NCBI GenBank assembly: GCA_023247275.1
Contig: JAHFGT010000013.1
Span: forward strand, 1-42,426
Length of the DNA: 42,426 nucleotides
Reading direction: 5' to 3'
Source of the DNA: Candidatus Omnitrophota bacterium
GTDB taxonomy: Bacteria; Omnitrophota; Gorgyraeia; Aquiviventales; Aquiviventaceae
The first letter of the stretch is position 1; each line of letters begins with the position of its first letter. Positions 25,127 through 33,571 of this stretch are shown one piece after another. The position numbers were made by a program, and so were the translations under genes. Below the pieces are notes generated by a model. It was not told the origin of the DNA. It worked only from the letters and a program-made list of their open reading frames with translations, and searched no databases.

Positions 25127-26599
25127 CTACTCGGAGAGCGCGAAACTGTGTCGGTGGGCGAGCCATCGATCGACCACCTCGCGATCCGCAAACGGGACGG
25201 TCACATGATCCAATGTTTGATACGCTTCATGACCTTTGCCAGCAATCAATACGGTATCGTCTCGCCGCGCGGCTGAGAGTCCGGCCACGATGGCCTGCTC
25301 CCGATCCGGCATGACTTCGAATCGGCTAAAGCCAGGGCTGAATCCAGCTTGAATCTGTTGGATGATCTCCATCGGATCCTCTCCTCGCGGATTATCCGAG
25401 GTGAGGATCACATCGTCCGCCAGCAGACTCGCCATCTTGCCCATCACCGGACGCTTGGTCTGATCCCGGTTGCCACCGCAGCCGAAGATGACCATCAGTC
25501 GCCCACGCGTGAGTTCGCGCAGCGACATCAGCACCAGCCGTAACGCATCCGCCGTGTGCGCATAATCAATCAGGATATTCACGCCGGTCTCGCTGGGCAC
25601 CCGCTCCAGCCGTCCTGGTACCTGTTCCAACGCGGCGAGCCCGCGCTGCAGGACACCTGGATCAAGTCCCAACGCGAGCAGCGTCGTCCCTGCGGCGGCA
25701 ATGTTCCAGACATTGTGGCGACCCAGCAGCGATGTGGTCAGCGGGACGACCCCCCACGGCGAATCCAGGACCAGGGTGACTCCCTGCCATGAGCAGGCGA
25801 CCTCTTTGATCGTCACACGCGCCGGGCGTTCCATACCAAAACTCACGATGGACGTGTGCGGAATGGTCTCAGCGAGATTGGCCCCATACGGATCGTCGGT
25901 GTTCAAGACCGCCACGCCATCCGGGCGCACGTATTCGAACAATCGTCGCTTGGCCGCCGCATAGGCCTCGCGGGTCTTGTGATAATCCAGATGGTCTGAG
26001 CCGAGATTGCAGAACACCCCTGCCTCGAACTCTAACCCGTCGATTCGATGTTGCGCCAGGGCGTGCGATGACACCTCCATCGCGCACCACTGCAGCCCCT
26101 CACCGACCATTTGAGCAAAGTATCGTTGCAGCTCTAACGGGCCGGGGGTGGTATTGGTCGAGGGTAACACCCGCCCGCCGATTTGATAGACGATGGTGCC
26201 CAACAACCCGGCCCGAGCCCCTGAGGCCTCTAAAATCGTTTTCAGGAGGTAAGTGGTCGTGGTCTTGCCGTTGGTGCCGGTCACACCGATCAGACGCAAT
26301 TTCCGTGATGGATGGCCATAAAACCGCGTGGCGATCATCACCAGCGCCTGCCGACTGTCCCGCACCATCACGCAGGGACAGGCCTGTGTCTGTTGCGTGG
26401 GAAGCCGTTCCGCGACCACCGCCACAGCACCCCGCCGGATCGCTTCGTCGATAAACGCATGGCCGTCCGCCGACGCGCCGGCCCGTGCGACGAAGAGATC
26501 GCCGGGCCGTACCTGTTTTGAGTGGCAGGCGATTCCTGCAATGGGAACCGCTGCCACTGGATCGGCTGTGACGCCGTGCAAAAGATCGCGTAAATTCAT
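25127..26599 (-). CDS. murE: UDP-MurNAc-dipeptide--meso-diaminopimelate ligase
   Basis: Predicted 490 residues from the ATG at 26599 (MNLRDLLHG) with GGTGGGTGGA upstream; an in-frame start at 26626 is less likely. P-loop VTGTNGKTTTTYLLK, TPGPLELQRYF and SDHLDYHKTREAYAAAKRRLF are present. TSDNPRGEDPMEI contains the DNPR motif that in this family selects meso-diaminopimelate rather than lysine, so the cell wall is expected to be of the DAP type, as in diderm bacteria. Confidence 0.95.
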   Translation of the reverse strand: MNLRDLLHGVTADPVAAVPIAGIACHSKQVRPGDLFVARAGASADGHAFIDEAIRRGAVAVVAERLPTQQTQACPCVMVRDSRQALVMIATRFYGHPSRKLRLIGVTGTNGKTTTTYLLKTILEASGARAGLLGTIVYQIGGRVLPSTNTTPGPLELQRYFAQMVGEGLQWCAMEVSSHALAQHRIDGLEFEAGVFCNLGSDHLDYHKTREAYAAAKRRLFEYVRPDGVAVLNTDDPYGANLAETIPHTSIVSFGMERPARVTIKEVACSWQGVTLVLDSPWGVVPLTTSLLGRHNVWNIAAAGTTLLALGLDPGVLQRGLAALEQVPGRLERVPSETGVNILIDYAHTADALRLVLMSLRELTRGRLMVIFGCGGNRDQTKRPVMGKMASLLADDVILTSDNPRGEDPMEIIQQIQAGFSPGFSRFEVMPDREQAIVAGLSAARRDDTVLIAGKGHEAYQTLDHVTVPFADREVVDRWLAHRHSFALSE

Positions 26600-26662
26600 T
26601 CCACCCACCGCCTCATCACTGACCACACCACCGGCTGTTCCGAATGCCGACCGTCCTGCTGC

Positions 26663-28423
26663 TCATGGGACCCTTGCCAACGCCTCAGCGCTCGGTTCAA
26701 CCGTCGAGGCCACCAACGGCGCGCGGGCCAATCCCCAATAGCTGGTCAGCTGCTCGACCAACCGCTTGAACATGGGCGCTGACACGACCCCGCCAAAATA
26801 CAGCGGATGCGGCTCATCCATGCACACCACCATCACAAAGCGTGAGTCAGGCACCGGCCCAAAGCCGACGAAGGAGGCAACGAAACGGCTGTGGGAGTAG
26901 CGGCCGGTCGGCTCAAGTTTCTGAGCCGTCCCGGTTTTACCGGCCACCGTGAGGCCCTGGACAGTCGCCAACTGGCCGGTGCCTGACTCGACAACACTGG
27001 TTAGAATGTCCTGAAGGGTGGTCGCCGTCTCAGCGCTGATCACGCGGACCGGCGGCCGAGTTCGGGCGGCCCGAACCAGCCGGCCGTCCGTCGTTTGGAT
27101 CCGGTCACAGACATGTGGTTGCACGCGCAGGCCGCCATTGGCGACGACCGCGGTCATGACCGCCAACTGGATCGGGGTCACGGCCACCTCTTGCCCGATG
27201 GGCACGATGTAGGGGGACAATTTTGACCATCGTGACGGCGGGCTCAGCAGGCCGCTGATCTCCCCGGGGACATCGATTCCGGTCTTGCGTCCAAACCCGA
27301 ACGCGCGGATGTAGCCGTAGAGTTCGTCAGGCGTCAATCGTTGCGCGGCTTTGGCCGTGCCGATGTTGGAGGAAAATTTGATGACGTCATGAAACGACAG
27401 CATGCCATGAGGACGATGATCATGCAAGATATGTCCGCCGATCGTGGCATACGCACCGTTCTCGCAATAGATCGGCTCCGACGGTGAAATCCGTCCCTCT
27501 TGCACCAGCGCGGCGGCGGTCACCAGCTTGAAGGTGCTGCCGGGCTCAAAGAGGTCGGTCACTGCGCGATTTCGCCGTGCGTCAGCCGGCAGACTGCCCG
27601 GGTCGTTGGGATCATAGGACGGCGTGTTCGCCAGCGCGAGGATGGCCCCGGTGTCCGGCGCCATCACAATGATCGAGCCACCCTTGGCATGATATCGCTC
27701 CATGCCCCAGGCCAGCGTCTCCTCAGCGGCCTGCTGCACGACGCTGTCGATCGTCAGCACGACATCGTGTCCGTCCATGGGGAGGGTCTGTGTGGTCCAT
27801 GGCCCGATCAACGTCGTGCCACGGCCATCATGCAGCGTGGAGCGCCAGCCGTCATGCCCGCGAAGAATCCCGTCGAGCGACAGTTCGATTCCTTCCAGCC
27901 CGCGCTGATCGATGTCGGTGAATCCCAGGAGATGGCCAGCGAGCCGGCCCTGCGGATACAGGCGCTTGGGTTCTTCGATAATCCCCACAGCTGAATCCCG
28001 CAGATCGCGAATCGGTGCCGCCACGGTCGGATCGAGCTGGCGCGCGACCCACACGAACCCTTTGTCTCGCTCAAGTTGCCGCTGGATCATCTGCACATCC
28101 TCGCCGACCAAGCTGGCCAACCGACTGGCCACGTGCCGCTTCTGCGCCACCTGCCGCGCATTCGCGAAGACTGACGGGGCGAACACGCTGACCGCGAGCT
28201 CTCGGCCGTTCCGGTCCAGAATGGTTCCGCGCCGGGCCAGCAATGGCTGCGTGGTCCGTTGCTGCGAAAACGTCATGCCACCGTACCGCTTGGCCGCGAC
28301 GACCTGGAGCCAGACACATCGGACCCAGACCAGTCCGAACAACCCCAAACCAATAAGCAGGACGAGAATGATTCGATCATCCGTGGACCAGACCGTTGAC
28401 TGTCGGCGCGCATCAGGCCTCAT
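26663..28423 (-). CDS. ftsI: Septal peptidoglycan transpeptidase FtsI (class B PBP)
   Basis: Predicted 586 residues from the ATG at 28423, which overlaps the ftsL stop (TGATG). It cross-links septal peptidoglycan. One N-terminal membrane helix (IILVLLIGLGLFGLVWVRCVW), a pedestal domain (RRGTILDRNGRELAVSV), then the transpeptidase domain with the SxxK serine in FEPGSTFKLVTAAAL, SSN in KFSSNIGTAKAA and KTG in VAGKTGTAQKLEPTG. All three active-site motifs are intact. No PASTA domain is visible at the C-terminus. Confidence 0.95.
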   Translation of the reverse strand: MRPDARRQSTVWSTDDRIILVLLIGLGLFGLVWVRCVWLQVVAAKRYGGMTFSQQRTTQPLLARRGTILDRNGRELAVSVFAPSVFANARQVAQKRHVASRLASLVGEDVQMIQRQLERDKGFVWVARQLDPTVAAPIRDLRDSAVGIIEEPKRLYPQGRLAGHLLGFTDIDQRGLEGIELSLDGILRGHDGWRSTLHDGRGTTLIGPWTTQTLPMDGHDVVLTIDSVVQQAAEETLAWGMERYHAKGGSIIVMAPDTGAILALANTPSYDPNDPGSLPADARRNRAVTDLFEPGSTFKLVTAAALVQEGRISPSEPIYCENGAYATIGGHILHDHRPHGMLSFHDVIKFSSNIGTAKAAQRLTPDELYGYIRAFGFGRKTGIDVPGEISGLLSPPSRWSKLSPYIVPIGQEVAVTPIQLAVMTAVVANGGLRVQPHVCDRIQTTDGRLVRAARTRPPVRVISAETATTLQDILTSVVESGTGQLATVQGLTVAGKTGTAQKLEPTGRYSHSRFVASFVGFGPVPDSRFVMVVCMDEPHPLYFGGVVSAPMFKRLVEQLTSYWGLARAPLVASTVEPSAEALARVP

Positions 28424-28803
28424 CAATCCGCGGGCGAAGGCGTGTCCAACGCCACATGAACCGGAGCGCTTGGCGTCTCGATGGTCGATGGCACTGATGT
28501 GGACGCGGGCGCTTGTGCCATCACCTCAACGCCTGGCGCGGTCAGGGCCGGCAAGCTGGGCAGCGTGGACCACGCCACAAATTCCATCCCGCGCGCTTTG
28601 GCCGTCTCAGCCAATCGACCTGGTGACGACAAGCCAATGACCCGAGCCTGTAACCAGTCGACTTCGGTCTGCTCGCGATGCAGCTGTTGGGCGTGCGCGC
28701 TGACCACATAGGCCTGCGCGATGGTCGCATTCTGCTGCGCCACGCGGGCAAACCCTAGGACCACCAACATCCCGATGAGGAATAGCCAGCGTGGCAACGT
28801 CAT
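28423..28803 (-). CDS. ftsL: FtsL-like divisome membrane protein
   Basis: Predicted 126 residues. One transmembrane helix at the N-terminus (LPRWLFLIGMLVVLGFARVA), then a helical stretch with leucine-zipper-like spacing (HAQQLHREQTEVDWLQARVIGLSSPGRL, in parts) and AKARGMEF, which resembles the FtsL-type segment before the beta strand. The last 40 residues are Pro/Ala/Ser/Thr-rich and unusual for FtsL. The family is poorly conserved, so the call rests on size, topology and place between rsmH (ATGA overlap) and ftsI. FtsL activates FtsWI with FtsB and FtsQ. Confidence 0.75.
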   Translation of the reverse strand: MTLPRWLFLIGMLVVLGFARVAQQNATIAQAYVVSAHAQQLHREQTEVDWLQARVIGLSSPGRLAETAKARGMEFVAWSTLPSLPALTAPGVEVMAQAPASTSVPSTIETPSAPVHVALDTPSPAD

Positions 28804-29744
28804 CCGCGGGCCTCGACCGCGCGCAGCTTCGCCGAACGCGCCCGGGGGTTATGCGCAATGTCTTCTTCCGATGGGGTGCGCGGTTTTTTCGTCAATACCG
28901 TCCAGATTCCGTCTTGTTGTCCTTGCGCGAACGCGTGCTTGACGGCGCGATCCTCCAGGGAATGAAACGTGAGCATGACGGCCCGGCCTTGGGGCACCAG
29001 CAATTGCTCAAGACTGCCCAAGAGCCTCTCTAATGCTCCCAGCTCATCGTTGACCGCCATGCGCACAGCCTGAAAGGTGCGCGTCGCCGCGTGCCGTCGC
29101 CCATGCCGCGCCGACGCCGGCAGCGCACGGATCACCAACTCGACGAGCTGCGTGGTGGTCACAAGCCGCGCGTGACGACGCTCCTCGATGATCCGGCCAG
29201 CGATCCGCCGGGCAAACCGCTCTTCACCGAAAGTCTGGAGTACGTGGGTTAACTCGTCGAGACTGGCTGTGCGCAACAGCGCGGCGGCGGAGAGCGACTG
29301 CGAACGATCCATCCGCATGTCGAGCGGTCCTTCACGCAAGAAGCTGAACCCGCGTTCCGGCTGATCCACCTGGACGCTGGACATCCCCAAATCTGCGATC
29401 AGCCCATCGATTCGTTCGACACCGATCGTCGACAGTAGCCGAGGGAGCTCGCGGAAATTGCCCTGCAGATACGTGACCTGCGGGTCCCATTCCCGGAGCC
29501 GCTGGCGTGCCAATATCAGCACGTCGGCGTCTTGGTCGATGGCGATCAACCGTCCACCACCGGCCAAGTACGGCAACACCAGCCGACTATGCCCGCCGGC
29601 CCCGACCGTGGCGTCGACGATGGATTGCCCGGCACGAGGCTGCAACAGATTGATGACGATCTCTGGCATCACCGGCTGGTGCCAGATCGGACCCGTGCTC
29701 GACCCTGCTGCGTCGACTGCCATTCGTTCGTCCAACCCCACCAT
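28800..29744 (-). CDS. rsmH: 16S rRNA m4C1402 methyltransferase
   Basis: Predicted 314 residues. RsmH methylates N4 of C1402 in the ribosomal decoding centre using S-adenosylmethionine. HQPVMPEIVINLL, the SAM-binding DATVGAGGHSRLVL (residues about 44-57), AIDQDADVL, IADLGMSSVQVDQPERGFSF, and the C-terminal VMLTFHSLEDRAVKHAF are family signatures. The start could instead be the ATG at 29723 (MAVDAAG). It is second in the dcw cluster, 12 bp after mraZ. Confidence 0.95.
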   Translation of the reverse strand: MVGLDERMAVDAAGSSTGPIWHQPVMPEIVINLLQPRAGQSIVDATVGAGGHSRLVLPYLAGGGRLIAIDQDADVLILARQRLREWDPQVTYLQGNFRELPRLLSTIGVERIDGLIADLGMSSVQVDQPERGFSFLREGPLDMRMDRSQSLSAAALLRTASLDELTHVLQTFGEERFARRIAGRIIEERRHARLVTTTQLVELVIRALPASARHGRRHAATRTFQAVRMAVNDELGALERLLGSLEQLLVPQGRAVMLTFHSLEDRAVKHAFAQGQQDGIWTVLTKKPRTPSEEDIAHNPRARSAKLRAVEARG

Positions 29745-29756
29745 CGCCCGGTCTGG

Positions 29757-30194
29757 TTACTCCAACATGACCCGCTCAGCCAACTCCTCAAATGTTTGGC
29801 GCGATCCCTCATAAAATGCCTGCCATTTTTCCTTCGACCAAATTTCAATCCGGCTGGAGACGCCCACAATGACCACATCCTGCTTGATCTGCGCGAACTC
29901 TTTGAGATGTTTCGGCACGAGGATTCGACCTAAGTCGTCGACTGAGACATTGGCGGCCCCGGAAAAGAAGAGCCGGTTGAACTTGCGCCCTTCCCCCTTC
30001 GTGAACGGCACCTGTTTGAATCGACTCTCGGCCACCCGCCACTCAGATTCGGGAAAGAGAAAGAGACAGCCGTCCAACCCCCGCGTGAGGAACAACGTCT
30101 TGGCGTCGTGCTCGTGCAGCACTTGCCGGAACTTGGCAGGAATGATCAGGCGGCCTTTTCGATCGATCGTGTGTTCGTATTCGCCATAAAACAT
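29757..30194 (-). CDS. mraZ: Transcriptional regulator MraZ
   Basis: Predicted 145 residues, usual length. MraZ has two AbrB-like (SpoVT) units: the first begins MFYGEYEHTIDRKGRLIIPAK, the second contains SVDDLGRILVPKHLKEFA. Both carry the DxxGR motif typical of MraZ. It represses its own dcw operon in bacteria where it has been studied. Three properly spaced MraZ boxes lie upstream at 30222-30246, which supports autoregulation. First gene of the dcw cluster. Confidence 0.95.
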   Translation of the reverse strand: MFYGEYEHTIDRKGRLIIPAKFRQVLHEHDAKTLFLTRGLDGCLFLFPESEWRVAESRFKQVPFTKGEGRKFNRLFFSGAANVSVDDLGRILVPKHLKEFAQIKQDVVIVGVSSRIEIWSKEKWQAFYEGSRQTFEELAERVMLE

Positions 30195-30221
30195 GGCCGG
30201 GCATCTCGAGGCTGCTTGTTA

Positions 30222-30246
30222 ACCACTTCTTACCACTTTCCACCAC
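30222..30246 (-). promoter_or_regulatory. MraZ operator (three boxes)
   Basis: On the minus strand, GTGGT occurs three times at exactly 10-bp spacing (30242-30246, 30232-30236, 30222-30226) with 5-bp spacers GGAAA and AAGAA. This matches the TGGG/GTGG direct repeats bound by MraZ. The boxes lie just downstream of the predicted transcription start. Confidence 0.85.
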
Positions 30247-30257
30247 AACGATGCCCA

Positions 30258-30287
30258 ACTATACGCTTGGCGTATCACGCTTGTCAA
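30258..30287 (-). promoter_or_regulatory. dcw operon promoter (PmraZ)
   Basis: Perfect -35 TTGACA (30282-30287), 18-bp spacer, -10 TATAGT (30258-30263, 5 of 6). Start of transcription would be near 30251, immediately before the MraZ boxes. It drives mraZ and probably the whole cell-wall and division cluster. Confidence 0.85.
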
Positions 30288-30403
30288 GGGAAAAGGGGGT
30301 CAAATGACGCACGCAAATCGGCGGAAGTGGCACAACTGGAACTGATTGCCGCAGGCAGGAAAATATTTCACCGGCAAAAGCACGAAACGGTGACCGAGCG
30401 AAC

Positions 30404-31336
30404 TTATGCCGCACTGAGCACTCGACGAGCTCGCGCCACATCGCGGCCGATTTGCCGCGAGAGCAGTTGCCAGCTCGGGAAACAGCGCTCGTGACGCAGC
30501 CATGCGTGCACAGCGATCTTCACCGAGCGGCCCAACACCCGCCCGGAGAACTTCAGCAGATGCACCTCGCACACGAGCGCTCCGGCGCCGAATGTTGGTC
30601 GGACACCGAGATTCATCACGCCAGGCCATCGCTGACGACGGGTATGGTCCTCGACGGTCACCGCGTACACACCCTGTGGAGGCATCACGTCTGAGGTGAG
30701 CCGAATGTTTGCGGTGGGAAATCCCAGGCGGCGGCCGCGACCTAGGCCGCGCACCACGGTGCCAAACAGTTCGGGTGGACGCCCGAGCAGCTGTCGAGCC
30801 TGTGACAAGCGGCCATCGCTGATCAATCGCCGGATTCTCGAACTGGACACTGGTAGGCCACCGCGCCGCACGTGCGGAAGAGCGACCACCGTGATCCCGT
30901 ACCGAGGGCCCAGGCGGCGCAAGAGGGGCATATCGCCGCGCCGGCCGCTGCCGAACGCAAACTGTTCTCCAACGACCAGCCGGATCGCGTGCAATCGCTG
31001 CGCCAAGATGCGCTGCACAAACGCCTCTGGGGTCATTCGGCTAAACGACGGGGTGAATGGAATCACCCAGACCCATTGCACCCCGAGCTCCTGCAACAGT
31101 CGCACTCGGGCATCAAGCGGCATCAATCGAGGCTGCGCGTGGGACGGATCAAGCACCGTCTGGGGATCGGGATCAAAGGTCACCACCACGCTGGTCCCGC
31201 GCACCTGCGCGGCCACTGCCACCGTCGCGCGGATCAGTCGCTGGTGTGCCAGGTGCACCCCATCAAACACCCCGACGCTGACCACCGCGCGGCGGGGTGG
31301 GCGCTCCATGGCCCTGAGGCCGTGCAGAATCCGCAT
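30404..31336 (-). CDS. ribF: Bifunctional riboflavin kinase / FAD synthetase
   Basis: Predicted 310 residues, standard. RibF phosphorylates riboflavin to FMN and adenylates it to FAD. The N-terminal nucleotidyltransferase domain has VGVFDGVHLAHQRLI (residues about 21-35), VTFDPDPQ and SSSRIRRLISDG; the C-terminal kinase domain has RGLGRGRRLGFPTANI and PPQGVYAVTV, then GVRPTF. Its start overlaps the truB stop by one base (TAATG). ylxP-rbfA-truB-ribF is the usual tail of a translation operon. Confidence 0.95.
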   Translation of the reverse strand: MRILHGLRAMERPPRRAVVSVGVFDGVHLAHQRLIRATVAVAAQVRGTSVVVTFDPDPQTVLDPSHAQPRLMPLDARVRLLQELGVQWVWVIPFTPSFSRMTPEAFVQRILAQRLHAIRLVVGEQFAFGSGRRGDMPLLRRLGPRYGITVVALPHVRRGGLPVSSSRIRRLISDGRLSQARQLLGRPPELFGTVVRGLGRGRRLGFPTANIRLTSDVMPPQGVYAVTVEDHTRRQRWPGVMNLGVRPTFGAGALVCEVHLLKFSGRVLGRSVKIAVHAWLRHERCFPSWQLLSRQIGRDVARARRVLSAA

Positions 31337-32157
31337 TACGCAGCAGGAGACCGTGGCACAGGGTACAACGCTTGGCGAATCGTCTCAGACGACGCGTCGG
31401 CAAACCAGGCCAACGGCCGGGCCTGCTCCAGACGCCATGAACCGATTCGCAGACGGGTCAAGCCAGCCAGATGTCCCACGGTTCCGAGCTGCTCTGCGAT
31501 CCGCTCAGCTAAGACCCGGACATAGGTCCCGGCTGAACAGTGCACCTGGAACCGGATGGTCTGCTCGCGAACCTCAATCAGCGATAACGTGGTCAGGTGC
31601 ACGGTTCGCTGGGCCAGGGTCACGGGCTGCTGTCGCCGGGTCCACCAATACGCGGGTCGGCCTTTGACTTTGACCGCGCTGTACGCCGGCGGCACATGGA
31701 CCAGCGGACCCTGGAGCGATTGCAACATCATTTCGATCGCGCTGCGCTGCAGCGGCGGAACCGGCAGGGTGCGCACCACCGCGCCGGTCGCATCCGCGGT
31801 GTCGGTTTGTGTGCCCAACCGAATGAGCGCATCATACAGTTTGTCATGCCCTTGAAACGCCTGTTGGTGACGGGTCGCCGCCCCGACGAGCAACAGCAGC
31901 AATCCCTCGGCGATCGGATCAAGCGTGCCGGTGTGCCCGACGCGGCGGATGGACAATTTGCGGCGCACGAGTTGAACAACGTCGTGGGACGTCACCCCTG
32001 ACGGCTTATCCACCAGCAGCAATCCGTTCGGCAGCCATGCAGAATCCGGCTGTCCGCGGACGGCAGTCGCCTCCAGGCGAACGTTACTGGGGCTGGGAGG
32101 ACTGCCGAAGCCGATCAAAGGTCTTGGCAAGTTCGATTGATCCGACGATGGATTCAT
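31336..32157 (-). CDS. truB: tRNA pseudouridine-55 synthase
   Basis: Predicted 273 residues from the ATG at 32157, which lies inside rbfA (74-bp overlap). No later ATG precedes the family start at NGLLLVDKPSGVTSHDVV, so an unusual start codon nearer 32040 is possible. TruB makes pseudouridine 55 in the T-loop of tRNAs. The catalytic aspartate lies in VGHTGTLDPIAEGLLLLLVG; LYDALIRLGTQTDTADATG and VPPAYSAVKVKGRPAY are also conserved. The C-terminal part (RIGSWRLEQARPL) is complete. Confidence 0.93.
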   Translation of the reverse strand: MNPSSDQSNLPRPLIGFGSPPSPSNVRLEATAVRGQPDSAWLPNGLLLVDKPSGVTSHDVVQLVRRKLSIRRVGHTGTLDPIAEGLLLLLVGAATRHQQAFQGHDKLYDALIRLGTQTDTADATGAVVRTLPVPPLQRSAIEMMLQSLQGPLVHVPPAYSAVKVKGRPAYWWTRRQQPVTLAQRTVHLTTLSLIEVREQTIRFQVHCSAGTYVRVLAERIAEQLGTVGHLAGLTRLRIGSWRLEQARPLAWFADASSETIRQALYPVPRSPAA

Positions 32158-32437
32158 CGTAGCGAAATTCCAAGACAGGAATGATCTTGAGATGAAACCG
32201 CTTTCGTAACAACATGCGGACATACCGTGCCGAACTCTCCAGCACCTGTTGCGATTGGAGCCGCTCCTCGTCGCTGCCAAGGCAGCTGTACCACACCTTC
32301 GCCTGCGAGAGATCTCTCGACAGTTGCACGCGGGTCACTGTCACAAATCCCATCCGCGGGTCTTTGACTTCCCGCTGGATGATCGTCGCGATCTCTTGCT
32401 GGAAATCATGTTCGAGCCGTGCGATTCGTGTGCTCAT
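32084..32437 (-). CDS. rbfA: Ribosome-binding factor A
   Basis: Predicted 117 residues, standard. RbfA helps mature the 30S subunit and is needed for cold growth. The KH-type fold is shown by RIARLEHDFQQEIATIIQREVKDPRMGFVTVTRV (in parts) and RYVRMLLRKRFHLKIIPVLEFRYDES. It lies 9 bp after ylxP and overlaps the proposed start of truB. Confidence 0.93.
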   Translation of the reverse strand: MSTRIARLEHDFQQEIATIIQREVKDPRMGFVTVTRVQLSRDLSQAKVWYSCLGSDEERLQSQQVLESSARYVRMLLRKRFHLKIIPVLEFRYDESIVGSIELAKTFDRLRQSSQPQ

Positions 32438-32446
32438 CCGTGTCGC

Positions 32447-32725
32447 TCACCAGTCGTCTTCATCAATGTTCACAAGGTCAACGAGTCGCGTGTGACGGAT
32501 CCACTCCGCAACCTGCCGCAGCAACCCCTGGACCTCTTGCCGATCCTCCCCCACGGTACGCATGCCCAGCGCGCCGCGCTGCCAGGTGTCGTTCGCCTCG
32601 ACCTCGGCAACGGCAATGTTGAATCGCCCGCGGAGTTGCTCGCGCAAGCTTTTGATGACTGAGCGCTTATCCTTGAGCGACTGCGACGCCGGGACCACCA
32701 CCTCGACGCGCAGGATCCCCACCAC
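32447..32725 (-). CDS. ylxP: YlxP-type DUF503 protein
   Basis: Predicted 92 residues beginning with GTG at 32725. The conserved LRVEVVVPASQSLKDKRSVI and FNIAVAEVEANDTWQRGALG identify the DUF503/YlxP family, found next to rbfA in many bacteria and proposed to act in ribosome maturation; its exact role is unknown. The usual upstream neighbour infB is not here; the nucleotidyltransferase gene at 32735 takes its place. Confidence 0.9.
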   Translation of the reverse strand: MVGILRVEVVVPASQSLKDKRSVIKSLREQLRGRFNIAVAEVEANDTWQRGALGMRTVGEDRQEVQGLLRQVAEWIRHTRLVDLVNIDEDDW

Positions 32726-32734
32726 CCTACAGGG

Positions 32735-33523
32735 TCACCTCAACTGATTGGCTGCCGAACGATTCGACGGGGAGTCAACCAACAGCGCGATCAGAGCCTC
32801 GACGCACGCGCGAGGATCCGGCTCTTGGCCCATGCGATCCAGCTCTTTGCGGAGCCGGCCAGTGTTGAGCCACCCCAACGCTCCAGCGGCCATCGCTTGG
32901 CGCACCCACCGGCGCGTGTGCGGTGTCCAGCGCAATCCGAACCTGGTCAGAAACCTGATCCCGCGCAGGAGTCGGCTTGGATCATCTAAGAAGCTGCGGG
33001 CGTGCAGCGCGCGCAATCGTCGACGTCGCAGGTCGGCGGCACCCCCGAACGGATCCACCAGCCGGCCACAGGCGACCGGCGATACCGCCATGGCCATGGC
33101 ATTGATCGTAAAATCGCGGCGGAAGAGATCGTCCTGCAACGTGCCGGGTGTCACCCGAGGGTAGGCAGCCGGTTTCGCATAGGTTTCCCGACGACAACTG
33201 GCCACATCAATCCGCTGGAGATGCACCACGTCAGACCCGTCCTGGACATTGAGCGTCGCCGTGCCGAATTGCTCATGAACGCTGAGGGTCGCGCCCAACG
33301 CCTGGGCCAAGAGGTGGGCGAGTCGGATTCCGTCGCCCTCAACCACCACGTCAACGTCGGGGGTCTGATCCCACCCCAGCAGCCAGTCACGCACGCAGCC
33401 CCCCACCGCATAGGCTGGCATTCCTTGCCCCTCCGCCAGATGACCCACGCGCTGCAGCAATGGACGCACGGCCGCAGGCACTGGAACCTGTGTTCGACCC
33501 AGCCTGATGCGCGGCCCGCTCAT
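32735..33523 (-). CDS. Short class II CCA-type tRNA nucleotidyltransferase
   Basis: Predicted 262 residues, well below the 370-450 of ordinary CCA-adding enzymes. The head domain is complete: YAVGGCVRDWLLG (motif A), DVDVVVEG with the two metal-binding aspartates, and RRDFTINAMAMAV (motif B). LVDPFGGAADLRRRRLRAL and DDPSRLLRGIRFLTRFGL (motif D) are also present. RLRKELDRM may serve as motif E. The body and tail domains that measure the tRNA are almost entirely missing. It could be a CC- or A-adding specialist, a truncated enzyme, or need a partner. The stop is real in this sequence (TGA at 32735). Confidence 0.8.
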   Translation of the reverse strand: MSGPRIRLGRTQVPVPAAVRPLLQRVGHLAEGQGMPAYAVGGCVRDWLLGWDQTPDVDVVVEGDGIRLAHLLAQALGATLSVHEQFGTATLNVQDGSDVVHLQRIDVASCRRETYAKPAAYPRVTPGTLQDDLFRRDFTINAMAMAVSPVACGRLVDPFGGAADLRRRRLRALHARSFLDDPSRLLRGIRFLTRFGLRWTPHTRRWVRQAMAAGALGWLNTGRLRKELDRMGQEPDPRACVEALIALLVDSPSNRSAANQLR

Positions 33524-33549
33524 GGTAGTGGCCTCATCTTACCACGTCC

Positions 33550-33564
33550 GGCAGCGTCGCTGCC
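33550..33564. terminator. Small hairpin between xerC/D and the nucleotidyltransferase gene
   Basis: ggcagcg and cgctgcc pair perfectly around one base in the 48-bp gap. No T-run follows, so termination is doubtful; it may only stabilise mRNA ends. Confidence 0.3.
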
Positions 33565-33571
33565 TCAGGTT

